A stretch of 64,000 nucleotides of DNA from an uncultured Propionimicrobium sp. GTDB lineage: Bacteria > Actinomycetota > Actinomycetes > Propionibacteriales > Propionibacteriaceae. The DNA lies in NCBI GenBank assembly GCA_946221385.1, contig CAMIGX010000008.1:30782-94781 (forward strand), read 5' to 3'. The notes under the pieces were generated by a model. The model was not told the DNA's origin and made no database searches. It was given only the letters and a program-made list of their open reading frames with translations. Of this stretch, positions 44,839 through 52,862 are shown piece after piece. Each line of letters starts with the position of its first letter. Position 1 is the stretch's first letter. The position numbers were made by a program, and so were the translations under genes.

Positions 44839-45408
44839 ATGAGCAGCACTGTCGACAATACCGAGCAGACCGCGGCAGCCGAGAACCAGCAAGCCAAACT
44901 GCGGGTGATCGTCTATTCGTCGAACCGCCTGGTGCGCGAAGAAGTCAAGCTAGCCCTGGGCCGCAAGGTCGCCTCCGATCTGCCGGAACTGGAGATTTTT
45001 GAGTTCGCTACGCAGCCCGCGCTGTTCGAAGCGCTGGACAATGAGCCCTTCGACGTGGCCGTGCTGGACGGCGAGGCGGTGCCTGGCGGCATGGGCATTG
45101 CCCACCAAATGAAGGAAGAAATTCCTAGTGCGGCACCAGTAGTCTTGCTGATCGCGCGTCGCGATGACGCCTGGATGGCGGGCTGGTCGCGTGCTGAAGC
45201 GATCTCGGCATATCCGATCGATCCGCTGCGGCTGCCCGAAGCGGTGGCGCAGGTCGTGCGTAACCATCGCAGTGGCGCGCAGACTGTCTTGAGCAGCAGC
45301 CTCACAGTCACTCCCGGCCAAAGCAGCCGGCACCCCGGCCGAGATGATGACGGCCACGACGTGCCGACCGAGCCTGGCACCGATCACGCTCCAGGGCGAT
45401 TGGCCTGA
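44839..45408 (+). CDS. Atypical receiver-like protein upstream of trpD
   Basis: 189 residues. Residues 23-145 resemble a response-regulator receiver: KLRVIVYSSNRLVREEVKLAL, FDVAVLDGEAVPGGMG and AAPVVLLIARRDDAWMAGWSRAEAISAYPIDPLRL. The Asp in VLDGE fits the phosphoacceptor site, but the usual N-terminal acidic pair is replaced by YSSN, so normal phosphorylation is doubtful. No output domain follows; the last 45 residues are polar. AGAGGAAC precedes ATG 44839. Confidence 0.75.
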   Translation: MSSTVDNTEQTAAAENQQAKLRVIVYSSNRLVREEVKLALGRKVASDLPELEIFEFATQPALFEALDNEPFDVAVLDGEAVPGGMGIAHQMKEEIPSAAPVVLLIARRDDAWMAGWSRAEAISAYPIDPLRLPEAVAQVVRNHRSGAQTVLSSSLTVTPGQSSRHPGRDDDGHDVPTEPGTDHAPGRLA

Positions 45409-45744
45409 TCGTCGGCTGATCACTGAGCGATTCGCAGCTGACTGCGTCTAAGGTGGGCAGCCACATTCTGCAGACCATCTGCTGTCATCCCTAGTCGCAA
45501 GGCGGTGCGCGCAGCTAGGGGCTGAGTTGATTGGAGCCTGACGCGCAAAGTCTTTGTCTTTGCAGGCACTGACGTTCGGCCCGGCACGTGCCGGTCTACT
45601 GAGCCGCATTGCTCACCCATGACCGAGACCGACTACTGACACGCCCGCAGGTGTCACTAACTGATGGCTGACCAAGCGCTAGCTCGAGACCTCCTTGTTG
45701 AGATGCGCGGCAGCTTGGCTGCGCACGGTGATAGGAATTTTCTC
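45409..45744. other. Gene-poor spacer before trpD
   Basis: Contains a CCCTAG/CTAGGG arm pair around 45490-45521, a perfect 14-bp palindrome CCGGCACGTGCCGG at 45581-45594 and a TGACAC/GTGTCA hairpin at 45637-45656. No convincing gene is seen unless trpD starts at 45664. No Trp-rich leader peptide is visible. Confidence 0.5.
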
Positions 45745-46800
45745 ATGACCCAGTCCCTCGCCTGGCCAGATCTGCTCACCGCTTTGGTGCAGGGCCAAGA
45801 CATGGATGAGCAAGCCACCAAGTGGGCGATGACGCAGATCCTTTCCGGTGACGTACCAGCAGCCACGATGGCCGCTTTCATGGTGGCCTTGCGGGCAAAA
45901 GGTGAAACTGTCGACGAGGTAGCTGGGCTCTCTGAGGCGATGCTCGACAAGGCTGCGACGGTCCAGCTGGACACTGACGCCGTCGACATCGTCGGTTCGG
46001 GTGGTGACCGCGCAAATACCGTCAATATCTCAACGATGGCCGCTGTCGTCGCGGCCGCAGCTGGAGCGCGCGTCGTCAAGCACGGCAACCGAGCGGCGAG
46101 CTCGCAATGCGGGACCGCTGATGTGCTGGAGCAACTTGGTCTGCAGCTACGAGTCAGCCCAGAGGCGCAAGCTGAGGTCTTGCGGCGGGCTGGCATCGTC
46201 TTCTTGTTCGCGCCGATGTACCACGCGTCGTTGAAATACACCGCACCGATCCGACGCGAATTGGCCATTCAAACCACCTTCAACTTCCTCGGTCCGTTGT
46301 CTAATCCGGCTCGTCCGCAGGCAGCTGCGATCGGCATCGCGAATCTGCGCATGGCTGAACTGGTCGCTGGCGTGCTGGCCAAACGCGGTGGCCGCGGCAT
46401 GGTCTTCCACGGCGATGACGGGCTCGACGAGCTCACCACCACGACGACCTCCGATCTGTGGCTTTATCGCGACGGTCAGTTGCAACGCACCGAACTGGAC
46501 CCCCGATCACTAGGCATCTCGGCTGCCCGACCAGCCGATCTGGTCGGCGGCGATCCGTCCGAAAATGCCGGTATTTTCCGCGAGCTGCTAGCTGGTAAAC
46601 CGGGCCCCGTGCGCGACATCGTCACCTTGAACGCGGCAGCCGCGTTGCTAGCTTTCGATGGCCCCCAGCTAGCTGTGGCTGTAACCGAGCAATTCCAGCC
46701 TTACCTGGAACGGGTGAACACAGCCATCGACGACGGGTCGGCGGCCGAGGTCTTAGACCGCTGGATCGAAGCCACCCAAACTGCGGCCCTCGCAGATTGA
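45745..46800 (+). CDS. trpD: Anthranilate phosphoribosyltransferase TrpD
   Basis: About 351 residues from the start chosen here. It joins anthranilate to PRPP in tryptophan synthesis. DIVGSGGDRANTVNISTMAA is the PRPP loop (GSGGD for the commoner GTGGD), KHGNRAASSQCGTADVLEQLG the anthranilate region, and FNFLGPLSNPARP follows. ATG 45745 fits the family N-terminus (WPDLLTALVQG) and has TAGGAA 7 nt upstream. ATG 45664 would add 27 residues without family support. In mycobacteria ctaE-qcrCAB follows trpD; here it does not. Confidence 0.9.
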   Translation: MTQSLAWPDLLTALVQGQDMDEQATKWAMTQILSGDVPAATMAAFMVALRAKGETVDEVAGLSEAMLDKAATVQLDTDAVDIVGSGGDRANTVNISTMAAVVAAAAGARVVKHGNRAASSQCGTADVLEQLGLQLRVSPEAQAEVLRRAGIVFLFAPMYHASLKYTAPIRRELAIQTTFNFLGPLSNPARPQAAAIGIANLRMAELVAGVLAKRGGRGMVFHGDDGLDELTTTTTSDLWLYRDGQLQRTELDPRSLGISAARPADLVGGDPSENAGIFRELLAGKPGPVRDIVTLNAAAALLAFDGPQLAVAVTEQFQPYLERVNTAIDDGSAAEVLDRWIEATQTAALAD

Positions 46801-46835
46801 TTAGGCCCCTTCTGTTTGGTCGTCTGGCTAACCGG

Positions 46836-47570
46836 CTACAAAGTGAGGATCACGACCACAGCCAAGTATGGACCCAGCCAAAGTCCTGGTCCGTAGGCGA
46901 ACACAGACCCCAGCGGCGATGGTTTGCGACGTCGCAGGGCTGCCGTAACCAAGCCCCAGATCGCGGCCGCGAGCGTGCCAAGAAATAGCGCCGCCGCCCA
47001 CATGTCGAAGCCATGCGCTCCGCTGATCGCGCCCGTCAACCAAGCCAATCGAACATCACCAAACCCCAGCTGCCCGACGAATCGCCAAATCAGCCAAAAC
47101 AAGCCCGCTGTTGCTGTCGAGCCCAACACTGTTCCAAGCAACACGTTCAGCCATGTTCCAAAGCCTTGATCGGCGAACACCCACTGGTTCAGCATCAGGC
47201 TCCACGGCACAGCCAAAGCCATGGCAGCCCAGCAGATTTTCGTCAGTCCGATCGGTAGCCAGGTTGTGACGGCATCACATGCCACTAAGACCAACACCAG
47301 TGAACCGAAGACAATCCAAAGCGGCCAGCTGGCTGGCGGCGTGACCAACAGCGCCAGGGCACAGCAGGTGCTGATGACCAGGCAGCTGACAGTAAATTTC
47401 CTGGTGACGAGCTGCGCATACGGCGTCTTGAGCTCAAAGTCTGGATCTGCTGTGGGCTCTGGTTGGGCGGCCAACAATCGCGTAGCCAAGTAGGTGAGCG
47501 TCCACATCAATCCGACGGCCAACGCCAACAGCAGTGCGTGGTCAGCGTCATTCAAATCGACCAGTTCCAT
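46836..47570 (-). CDS. Prepilin-peptidase-like (A24) membrane protein
   Basis: 244 residues with about six membrane helices. The two aspartates expected for A24 aspartic peptidases are present: D99 in ACDAVTTWLP and D172 in LGFGDVRLAW. The N-terminal cysteine-rich methyltransferase domain of full PilD enzymes is missing, as in short archaeal-type and Tad-type peptidases. It would cleave or process pilin-like signal peptides, but no pilin gene is visible nearby. It follows the next upstream gene by 16 nt, with AGGA before its ATG. Confidence 0.8.
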   Translation of the reverse strand: MELVDLNDADHALLLALAVGLMWTLTYLATRLLAAQPEPTADPDFELKTPYAQLVTRKFTVSCLVISTCCALALLVTPPASWPLWIVFGSLVLVLVACDAVTTWLPIGLTKICWAAMALAVPWSLMLNQWVFADQGFGTWLNVLLGTVLGSTATAGLFWLIWRFVGQLGFGDVRLAWLTGAISGAHGFDMWAAALFLGTLAAAIWGLVTAALRRRKPSPLGSVFAYGPGLWLGPYLAVVVILTL

Positions 47571-47586
47571 CAAGCGGCATCCTAAG

Positions 47587-48099
47587 TCACGCTGCCCGCC
47601 AGGTAGGCAAGCTTCGTCGCCACTCTTCCAGTTCGATGCCACGACTCTCACAAGCCGCAATTGCCAAAATTTCTGTCATCCGCGTCGCCCAACCTCGTCC
47701 GGCTCTGAGCCGACACAATTGGCTTGGCGAGATCCGCAATTCCGCGCACAATTGCGCTTCGCTCAACTCCGCTGCGAGCAGCGTGATGGCCAGCTGCAAT
47801 TCGTCACGGGCAGCCGGCTGCCGATCTAACTGCCGGATCGCTTCGAGATCGGCGGTCATGATGCGGCTGGCATCGACCCAACGGATCTTCGTCACCTGAC
47901 GACCGTCACGCCCGAACACAAGCGAGCGTGCCACCCCAGCGGGCAGCCGGATCGCATGGGCTAGGGCGCGCCACGGCAAGCCGCTGTCGAAGACTAGATC
48001 TTTGAACTTCGCACGGAATGGCGCTGCATGGACCCAACTGACCAGATCGGGGACGCTGACCGGCAACGCAGCAGCACTCGAAGAGCTAGCGACGCTCAT
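47587..48099 (-). CDS. Putative DNA-binding protein upstream of the A24 peptidase
   Basis: 170 residues, no family recognised. Residues about 105-140 (AAELSEAQLCAELRISPSQLCRLRAGRGWATRM) look like a helix-turn-helix. Residues 40-60 (LPWRALAHAIRLPAGVARSLVFG) could be a second one. A strong AAGGAGGTGAA site precedes the ATG, so expression may be high or tightly set. It probably forms a two-gene operon with the peptidase. Confidence 0.6.
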   Translation of the reverse strand: MSVASSSSAAALPVSVPDLVSWVHAAPFRAKFKDLVFDSGLPWRALAHAIRLPAGVARSLVFGRDGRQVTKIRWVDASRIMTADLEAIRQLDRQPAARDELQLAITLLAAELSEAQLCAELRISPSQLCRLRAGRGWATRMTEILAIAACESRGIELEEWRRSLPTWRAA

Positions 48100-48370
48100 T
48101 TCACCTCCTTAACAAACCGTTACGCCTAATGAGCCCACCCAGCGGCAAGAAATGTGAGGTGGGGAACGAAATAATTTCCGCGCGAACCGGCAGCCGCTCC
48201 GGCAAGACCCAAACGCGCCGCTGTCAGCTGGGGAGGTCCGTCATGTGGGTTGGCTTAGACAAGCGCTGAGTGCACCGAATCCGAGGTCGAGTTTTGTTTC
48301 ATCCCGACAATCTTTGGCTGTGCCGCAGGCAACCAAGAACGCAAACTTACTGAACCGTAGGTTTGTGGTC

Positions 48371-48376
48371 TAACTT
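48371..48376 (+). promoter_or_regulatory. -10 element of the acyl-CoA ligase gene, leaderless
   Basis: TAACTT lies 7 nt before GTG 48384. A weak TTACTG stands 18 bp upstream. Confidence 0.5.
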
Positions 48377-48383
48377 TCTGAGC

Positions 48384-50213
48384 GTGATCACTAGCAATGC
48401 CGCCAAGCACGTCAGCACTGACCTGCATCTTGCGCACATGTTCGAGCAGAGCTGCGCCGCCCATGCGCAGTTCAAGGCAACCCGGGTGCGTGTCGGCGAA
48501 GACGACTGGCAGACTGCGACCTACGGCGAATTTCACCAAGATGTCCTCAAGCTCAGTGCCGCGCTCATTGAGGCTGGCGTTCAGCCAGGTGATCGGGTCG
48601 GCATTTTCGCGTCCAACTGCCCAGAATGGTCGCAGGTCTTTTGGGCTTGCTGCCGTATTCGGGCGGTGGCAGTGCCGATCTATTCAACCTCGACAGTCGA
48701 CCAGACCGTGCACATTGCCGCTGACGCTGGCTTGCGGGTGCTCTTCGTTGGCGACGCAGCCAAGGCTGCCGTCGTCGAGCAAGCGGCCGAAAGATTGCCA
48801 GATCTGCAGCGCGTCATCGGCTTCCACGCCGAGGCGGAGCCGGGCGCACGACTAGCTGATTTCTACGCCCAACTAAACGACGATCATCGCGCCCAGCTGG
48901 AGCAGCGTCTTGCTGAAGCTGATCCTGAAGATCTGGCTGCGATCGTCTACACCTCCGGCACTACTGGCAATCCGCGCGGCGTAATGCTGAGTCATCGCGC
49001 CATGATCGCGCAGTATTATTCGTTGGATCAGTTCTTTGATCTCGAGCCGACCGACCACAGCCTGTGTTTCCTGCCGCTTGCGCACAGCCTGGAGATGGCT
49101 TGGTCGGGCTATATCTTCACCAAAGGTTGCATGAACACCTACGTCACTGACACTCGTAAGGTCGCAGAAATCCTTGCCGCAGCCAAACCGAATTTGCTGG
49201 TCAGTGTGCCCAAGCTTTACGAAATGGTGCTCTCGGTAGCGCGCGGCAAGGTCGCTAAGTCCAAGCTGAAGAAGCGCATCTTTGACTGGGCGCTACGGGT
49301 CGGCGGCCAGATGCAAAAGTCTTACTCAAAGGGCAATCAGCCGCGCCTTTGGTGGCGTCTGCAAAAGCCATTGGCCGACCGCCTAGTATTCGCCAACGTC
49401 CGCGAAGCCATGGGTGGACCAAAGAAGGTGTTGGCTTGCGGCGGCGCTCCCTTGCGCGTCGAGGTGGAACATTTCTTTAGCGCTTGCGGCATGCAGATCC
49501 TGCCTGGCTATGGCCTGACCGAAGCAGCCCCGCTGGTCTCTTTCAATCGCCCAAATGCCTACAAGGAAGGCACCGCGGGCATGGTCATGCCGGGTGGTGA
49601 ATTGGCTATCGGCCTGGATTCTGAGATCTACTACCGGGGCCCGAACTTGATGAGCGGCTACTGGAATCAACCGGAGGCCACCGCAGAAGCGATTGACGAA
49701 GACGGCTGGCTCCATACCGGTGACGTTGGATTCGTCGATACCGATGGTTTCTTGACGATCACCGACAGGTTGAAGGACATCATCGTCACGATCGGCGGCA
49801 AGAATGTCGCGCCCCAGCCGATCGAAGCGATGCTGCTCGCTGATCCGATGTTCGAGCAAGCAATCCTGCTCGGCGACAATCGTCCATACTTGACGCTGTT
49901 GTTGAAACCTTCGTTGCCGATGCTCGATGAGTTAGCTGAGCGCTTGCAGGTCGTCGTGGACACGGTGGAGGAGAAGGCTGCTAACAGCCAGATCGTGGAA
50001 GAGATTAAGCGTCGGGTGACGGAGCTGACCGACAAACTGCCACGACAGGAAAAGATCCGCGACATCCGAGTCATCTTGGATGATTTCACTACTGAGAACG
50101 GCTTGCTGACGCCGTCGTTGAAGGTCCGTCGCAAGGCCGTCGAGGAGCGATTCAGCGAAATCATTGAGGACATGTACGCCAAGCTCGCCGAATTCCGCAA
50201 ACCAGCTGAGTGA
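48384..50213 (+). CDS. Long-chain fatty-acid-CoA ligase (FadD15-like)
   Basis: 609 residues of the ANL adenylating family. AIVYTSGTTGNPRGVMLSH is the AMP/ATP loop (motif A3), YGLTEAAP is A5, GWLHTGDVGFVDTDGFLTITDRLKDIIVT covers A7-A8, and a C-terminal lysine region follows. It activates fatty acids with CoA at the membrane face. GTG 48384 is preferred over TTG 48363 because of the -10 at 48371. Position matches mycobacterial Rv2187. Confidence 0.9.
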   Translation: MITSNAAKHVSTDLHLAHMFEQSCAAHAQFKATRVRVGEDDWQTATYGEFHQDVLKLSAALIEAGVQPGDRVGIFASNCPEWSQVFWACCRIRAVAVPIYSTSTVDQTVHIAADAGLRVLFVGDAAKAAVVEQAAERLPDLQRVIGFHAEAEPGARLADFYAQLNDDHRAQLEQRLAEADPEDLAAIVYTSGTTGNPRGVMLSHRAMIAQYYSLDQFFDLEPTDHSLCFLPLAHSLEMAWSGYIFTKGCMNTYVTDTRKVAEILAAAKPNLLVSVPKLYEMVLSVARGKVAKSKLKKRIFDWALRVGGQMQKSYSKGNQPRLWWRLQKPLADRLVFANVREAMGGPKKVLACGGAPLRVEVEHFFSACGMQILPGYGLTEAAPLVSFNRPNAYKEGTAGMVMPGGELAIGLDSEIYYRGPNLMSGYWNQPEATAEAIDEDGWLHTGDVGFVDTDGFLTITDRLKDIIVTIGGKNVAPQPIEAMLLADPMFEQAILLGDNRPYLTLLLKPSLPMLDELAERLQVVVDTVEEKAANSQIVEEIKRRVTELTDKLPRQEKIRDIRVILDDFTTENGLLTPSLKVRRKAVEERFSEIIEDMYAKLAEFRKPAE

Positions 50214-50283
50214 TCGGCAATCAATCCAGCAGCTTGTCCAGACCTTCGTCAGATCATGCACGCAGCTAGAGCGGCTAGCAAAA

Positions 50284-50321
50284 AAAGTCGGCTCTGAGCC
50301 CATAGGCCCAGAGCCGACTTT
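50284..50321. terminator. Bidirectional rho-independent terminator
   Basis: AAAGTCGGCTCTG at 50284-50296 pairs with CAGAGCCGACTTT at 50309-50321. The loop has a further GCC/GGC pair around CATA. A/T-runs flank both sides. It separates the convergent ligase and LEA-like genes. Confidence 0.92.
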
Positions 50322-50375
50322 CTCGCTAGGTGCTATCTAAACCTGCGCGAGACGTTGTGCGTCAGGTTTAGCAGG

Positions 50376-51419
50376 TCACCGAAGCGCGCGGGTGAAGCCA
50401 GCGGCTTCTGCGTCTTGCTCAGTCTTGAACCAGACATCCGCGATGGTGCGGTCGTAGCCGGCCGCGTCCTCGGTGTGGTACTTCATCGAGCGCTCGTTGC
50501 CCTTGATCTTGTACTCAGCCGGCGGCTCTTCGCCGACGTATGCACCTTCGCCGTAACCCTTGTCGTCATTTGGCTGGCCACCCTCAGAGGTCATTTCGTT
50601 GATGGCTTCCTTGACGTCATCGACGACCGACTCGACGTCAGCTGCACGCTGCGGGCCGGTTTCTTCGACTGGGCTGTCGCCCCAACCGGCGTCGTCATTC
50701 TTGCGGTAAGGCTGGCTCGGCTGCTGGGCTGTCCAGCCGTCATCATTGCTGCCGAGTAGATTCTTCAACACTGCTACGAGTGCGGCCACACCGGCCAGCA
50801 CGCCGACTCCGACGAGTACATTGCGGAACCAGTGGTTCTTCTTGGGAGCGACCTGCGGGTTGACGACGTAGTTATCGCCACGCAGTGCGGCGACGGCAGA
50901 CTCGCCACGGTGGGCGGCTTCAGCCACGTGCTCGTTCTCGAGGGCCTTCTCCCAGGCGTCCTCAACGCCAGCCCGGACCTTGTTGACGACCGGCTTGGCG
51001 CGCTTGGATACCTCGTTGACGAAGGGCGCGATGTTGTCGTCGTAGAAATCGCCGACATTGTCGACGACGTCCGAGGCGAACGAGGAGGCGTCGCTCAGGA
51101 AGTCTTCGGCGCGGTCGCCAGCCTTGGAAACGGCCTTATCGGTCTTCTTGGCAGCTTGCTTGGCGAACTTGTCAGCCTGCTTTGCGGCGTCATCGGTGAA
51201 GCCGTCGAACTTTTTGCCGGCCTTGTTGACTGCCTTGTTGGCGTCCTTGGAGAAGCTCTTGGCGGACTTTTGAGCGTCCTTCAGAGCATCTTGGGCGGCA
51301 TCGGCCCAGTCGCCAGTGACGTCATCGATGTTCGACCAAACATCGTTGGCGGTCGACTTGATGTTGTTCATCGCCTTCTTGGCCTGACGCTTGGCCTTGC
51401 GCTTCTGGCAGCGGTTCAT
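50376..51419 (-). CDS. LEA-like helical membrane protein with a sunset-type C-terminal domain
   Basis: 347 residues. Residues 10-180 are a Lys/Ala/Asp-rich amphipathic helical region with repeats such as DAANKAVNKAGKK-like units, giving a LEA or apolipoprotein-like pattern. One membrane helix lies at about 199-222. The polar region then leads to a final about 50 residues, IKGNERSMKYHTEDAAGY and VWFKTEQDAEAAGFTRA, which resemble the actinobacterial 'sunset' domain. Role unknown; envelope or stress protection is a guess. GGAGAAC precedes ATG 51419. Confidence 0.75.
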   Translation of the reverse strand: MNRCQKRKAKRQAKKAMNNIKSTANDVWSNIDDVTGDWADAAQDALKDAQKSAKSFSKDANKAVNKAGKKFDGFTDDAAKQADKFAKQAAKKTDKAVSKAGDRAEDFLSDASSFASDVVDNVGDFYDDNIAPFVNEVSKRAKPVVNKVRAGVEDAWEKALENEHVAEAAHRGESAVAALRGDNYVVNPQVAPKKNHWFRNVLVGVGVLAGVAALVAVLKNLLGSNDDGWTAQQPSQPYRKNDDAGWGDSPVEETGPQRAADVESVVDDVKEAINEMTSEGGQPNDDKGYGEGAYVGEEPPAEYKIKGNERSMKYHTEDAAGYDRTIADVWFKTEQDAEAAGFTRALR

Positions 51420-51683
51420 GGGTTCTCCAATCATGTGTGGCTCGTAATCGAGCTTGCTCGTGGTCGAGCAGATTCCATTTTAGTTGGTCATAGCCAATTT
51501 CGAGTGAGAACTTTTGTTGCTCTCATTCAATGTCCGCGCAGCCAGCGCAAAGATGGGACAATGGTTGGACGTTTCGGACGCCCTGATCGGCCGACGGCAC
51601 TAGTCGATCTTGATGCCGGCGAGCCGCCACCGGCGCCCGAGCAATAGAGAAATTAGTTGTCCAACTAACTCGTTAGGAGCGAC

Positions 51684-52196
51684 GTGATCAAGGCGACGCT
51701 GAACACCAACCATGGCCCTATCGCGCTGAACCTGTTCGAAGAGCAAGCCCCGCAGACGGTGGCGAACTTCGTCGAACTAGCTAGCGGCAAGCGCGAATAT
51801 GCTGACGTCGAGACCGGCCAGCGCACGACCGGCAATTTCTATGACGGCACCATCTTCCACCGCATCATCGACGGTTTCATGATCCAGGGCGGCGACCCGA
51901 CCGGCACTGGCCGTGGCGGCCCTGGCTACCAGTTCGCCGACGAATTCCACCCAGAACTAAGCTTCAACAAGCCATATCTGCTGGCGATGGCAAACGCTGG
52001 CCCGGGCACCAATGGCTCACAGTTCTTCATCACGGTTGCACCGACCCCGCACTTGAACCGTCGCCACACCATCTTTGGGGAGGTCGCCGACCAGCCGTCG
52101 CAGGCAGTCGTCGACGAGATTTCGCGAGTGGCGACTGACCGTGCTGATCGGCCGCTGGAGCCCGTCATCATCGAATCCATCACCATCGACGCGTGA
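51684..52196 (+). CDS. ppiB: Peptidyl-prolyl cis-trans isomerase, cyclophilin type
   Basis: A 170-residue cytosolic cyclophilin without signal peptide. FHRIIDGFMIQGGDPTGTGRGGPGYQF carries the catalytic Arg and Phe region, and AMANAGPGTNGSQFFITVAPTPHLNRRHTIFGEV carries the remaining active-site motif. GTG start with TAGGAGCGAC before it. The family speeds proline isomerisation in folding. Confidence 0.94.
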   Translation: MIKATLNTNHGPIALNLFEEQAPQTVANFVELASGKREYADVETGQRTTGNFYDGTIFHRIIDGFMIQGGDPTGTGRGGPGYQFADEFHPELSFNKPYLLAMANAGPGTNGSQFFITVAPTPHLNRRHTIFGEVADQPSQAVVDEISRVATDRADRPLEPVIIESITIDA

Positions 52197-52553
52197 TCGG
52201 ATAGCTCGAAGTTGACGGCGGCTGGGGGAGTGCACCTGGTCGTCGTCAACGCTGAGCTTTGCAACATCTCCTCAGATACACCCAAAGCGGTAGATCAACC
52301 CCTGCTTCGATCGATTCGTGCATAGATCGATTCGTGCATGGATCGACTCGTGTTTGGATCGACTCGCGTTCGGATCAAATTTTGCTTTGATCAAATGATC
52401 AGCTGCTCAAGTCGTGGGCTGACTAGATCAGTGCGCTGATCAGCCAAGGGCTGTTGGTCACGACAAAACTCTCGCTGCCCATCTGCTCGCGGGGCAGCGA
52501 CCCCTCTGCACTGAGCACGGGACCCAAGAGGCCCGTCCGAACTCTCTCGCGGC
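52197..52553. other. Spacer between convergent ppi and Lrp-type genes
   Basis: Holds a degenerate 16-bp tandem array (52310-52405) and a small hairpin near 52517-52536 (ACGGG with CCCGT) that could end the minus-strand gene. No gene is supported in it. Confidence 0.6.
52310..52405. repeat. Degenerate 16-bp tandem repeat, about six units
   Basis: Units start at 52310, 52326, 52342, 52358, 52374 and 52390. The first four read ATCGATTCGTGCATAG, ATCGATTCGTGCATGG, ATCGACTCGTGTTTGG and ATCGACTCGCGTTCGG. The last two keep only ATC and the T/G-rich end. Divergence grows steadily from left to right. Confidence 0.85.
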
Positions 52554-52832
52554 TCAGATGCCGCCGATCGCGAAGGCTTCTTCTTGGTCGCGCTTGGAAT
52601 ATGTCTTGAACGCCAAGTGCGTGACCGTCTGCGTGACACCAAAAACTTTGCTGATTCGGTCGCTAATGACGTCAGCCACCTGTTCCATGCTGGACACACG
52701 CACCACAACGATCAGATCGACATCACCGGTCACCGAATAGACCTCGCCTACGCCGTCAAGCTCGACGATCTGCTCGGCGACCTCCAGGATCTTGTCGGTC
52801 TGGCACTGCACGAAGACGATGGCTGTGATCAT
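52554..52832 (-). CDS. Stand-alone Lrp/AsnC ligand-binding (RAM) domain protein
   Basis: 92 residues forming only the dimeric alpha/beta sensor domain of Lrp/AsnC regulators (FVQCQTDKILEVAEQIVELDGVGEVYSVTGDVDLIVVVRVSSMEQVADVI). No DNA-binding helix-turn-helix is present. Such stand-alone proteins bind amino acids or partner with full regulators. ATG 52832 has TAGGAT 7 nt upstream. It is probably transcribed alone, with the DEDDh gene upstream on the same strand. Confidence 0.9.
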   Translation of the reverse strand: MITAIVFVQCQTDKILEVAEQIVELDGVGEVYSVTGDVDLIVVVRVSSMEQVADVISDRISKVFGVTQTVTHLAFKTYSKRDQEEAFAIGGI

Positions 52833-52839
52833 GGCGCTG

Positions 52840-52845
52840 ATCCTA
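52840..52845 (-). promoter_or_regulatory. -10 element of the Lrp-type gene, leaderless
   Basis: TAGGAT on the minus strand is 7 nt before the ATG at 52832; it lies just downstream of the stop of the preceding gene. Confidence 0.55.
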
Positions 52846-52862
52846 GAGCCTGCGTCAGCTGA

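Noticed and set aside
45619..45639. A six-codon frame MTETDY before trpD as an attenuator leader peptide
   Set aside because: It has no tryptophan codons and no terminator/antiterminator pair is visible.
51557..51647. A 28-codon frame MVGRFGRPDRP... before ppiB
   Set aside because: No ribosome site or clear -10 fits, and the sequence is compatible with promoter DNA of ppiB. It could only be rescued by ribosome profiling.
52391..52708. Antisense frame over the Lrp-type gene and spacer
   Set aside because: It is a shadow of the real gene; the arginine- and serine-rich product has no family character.
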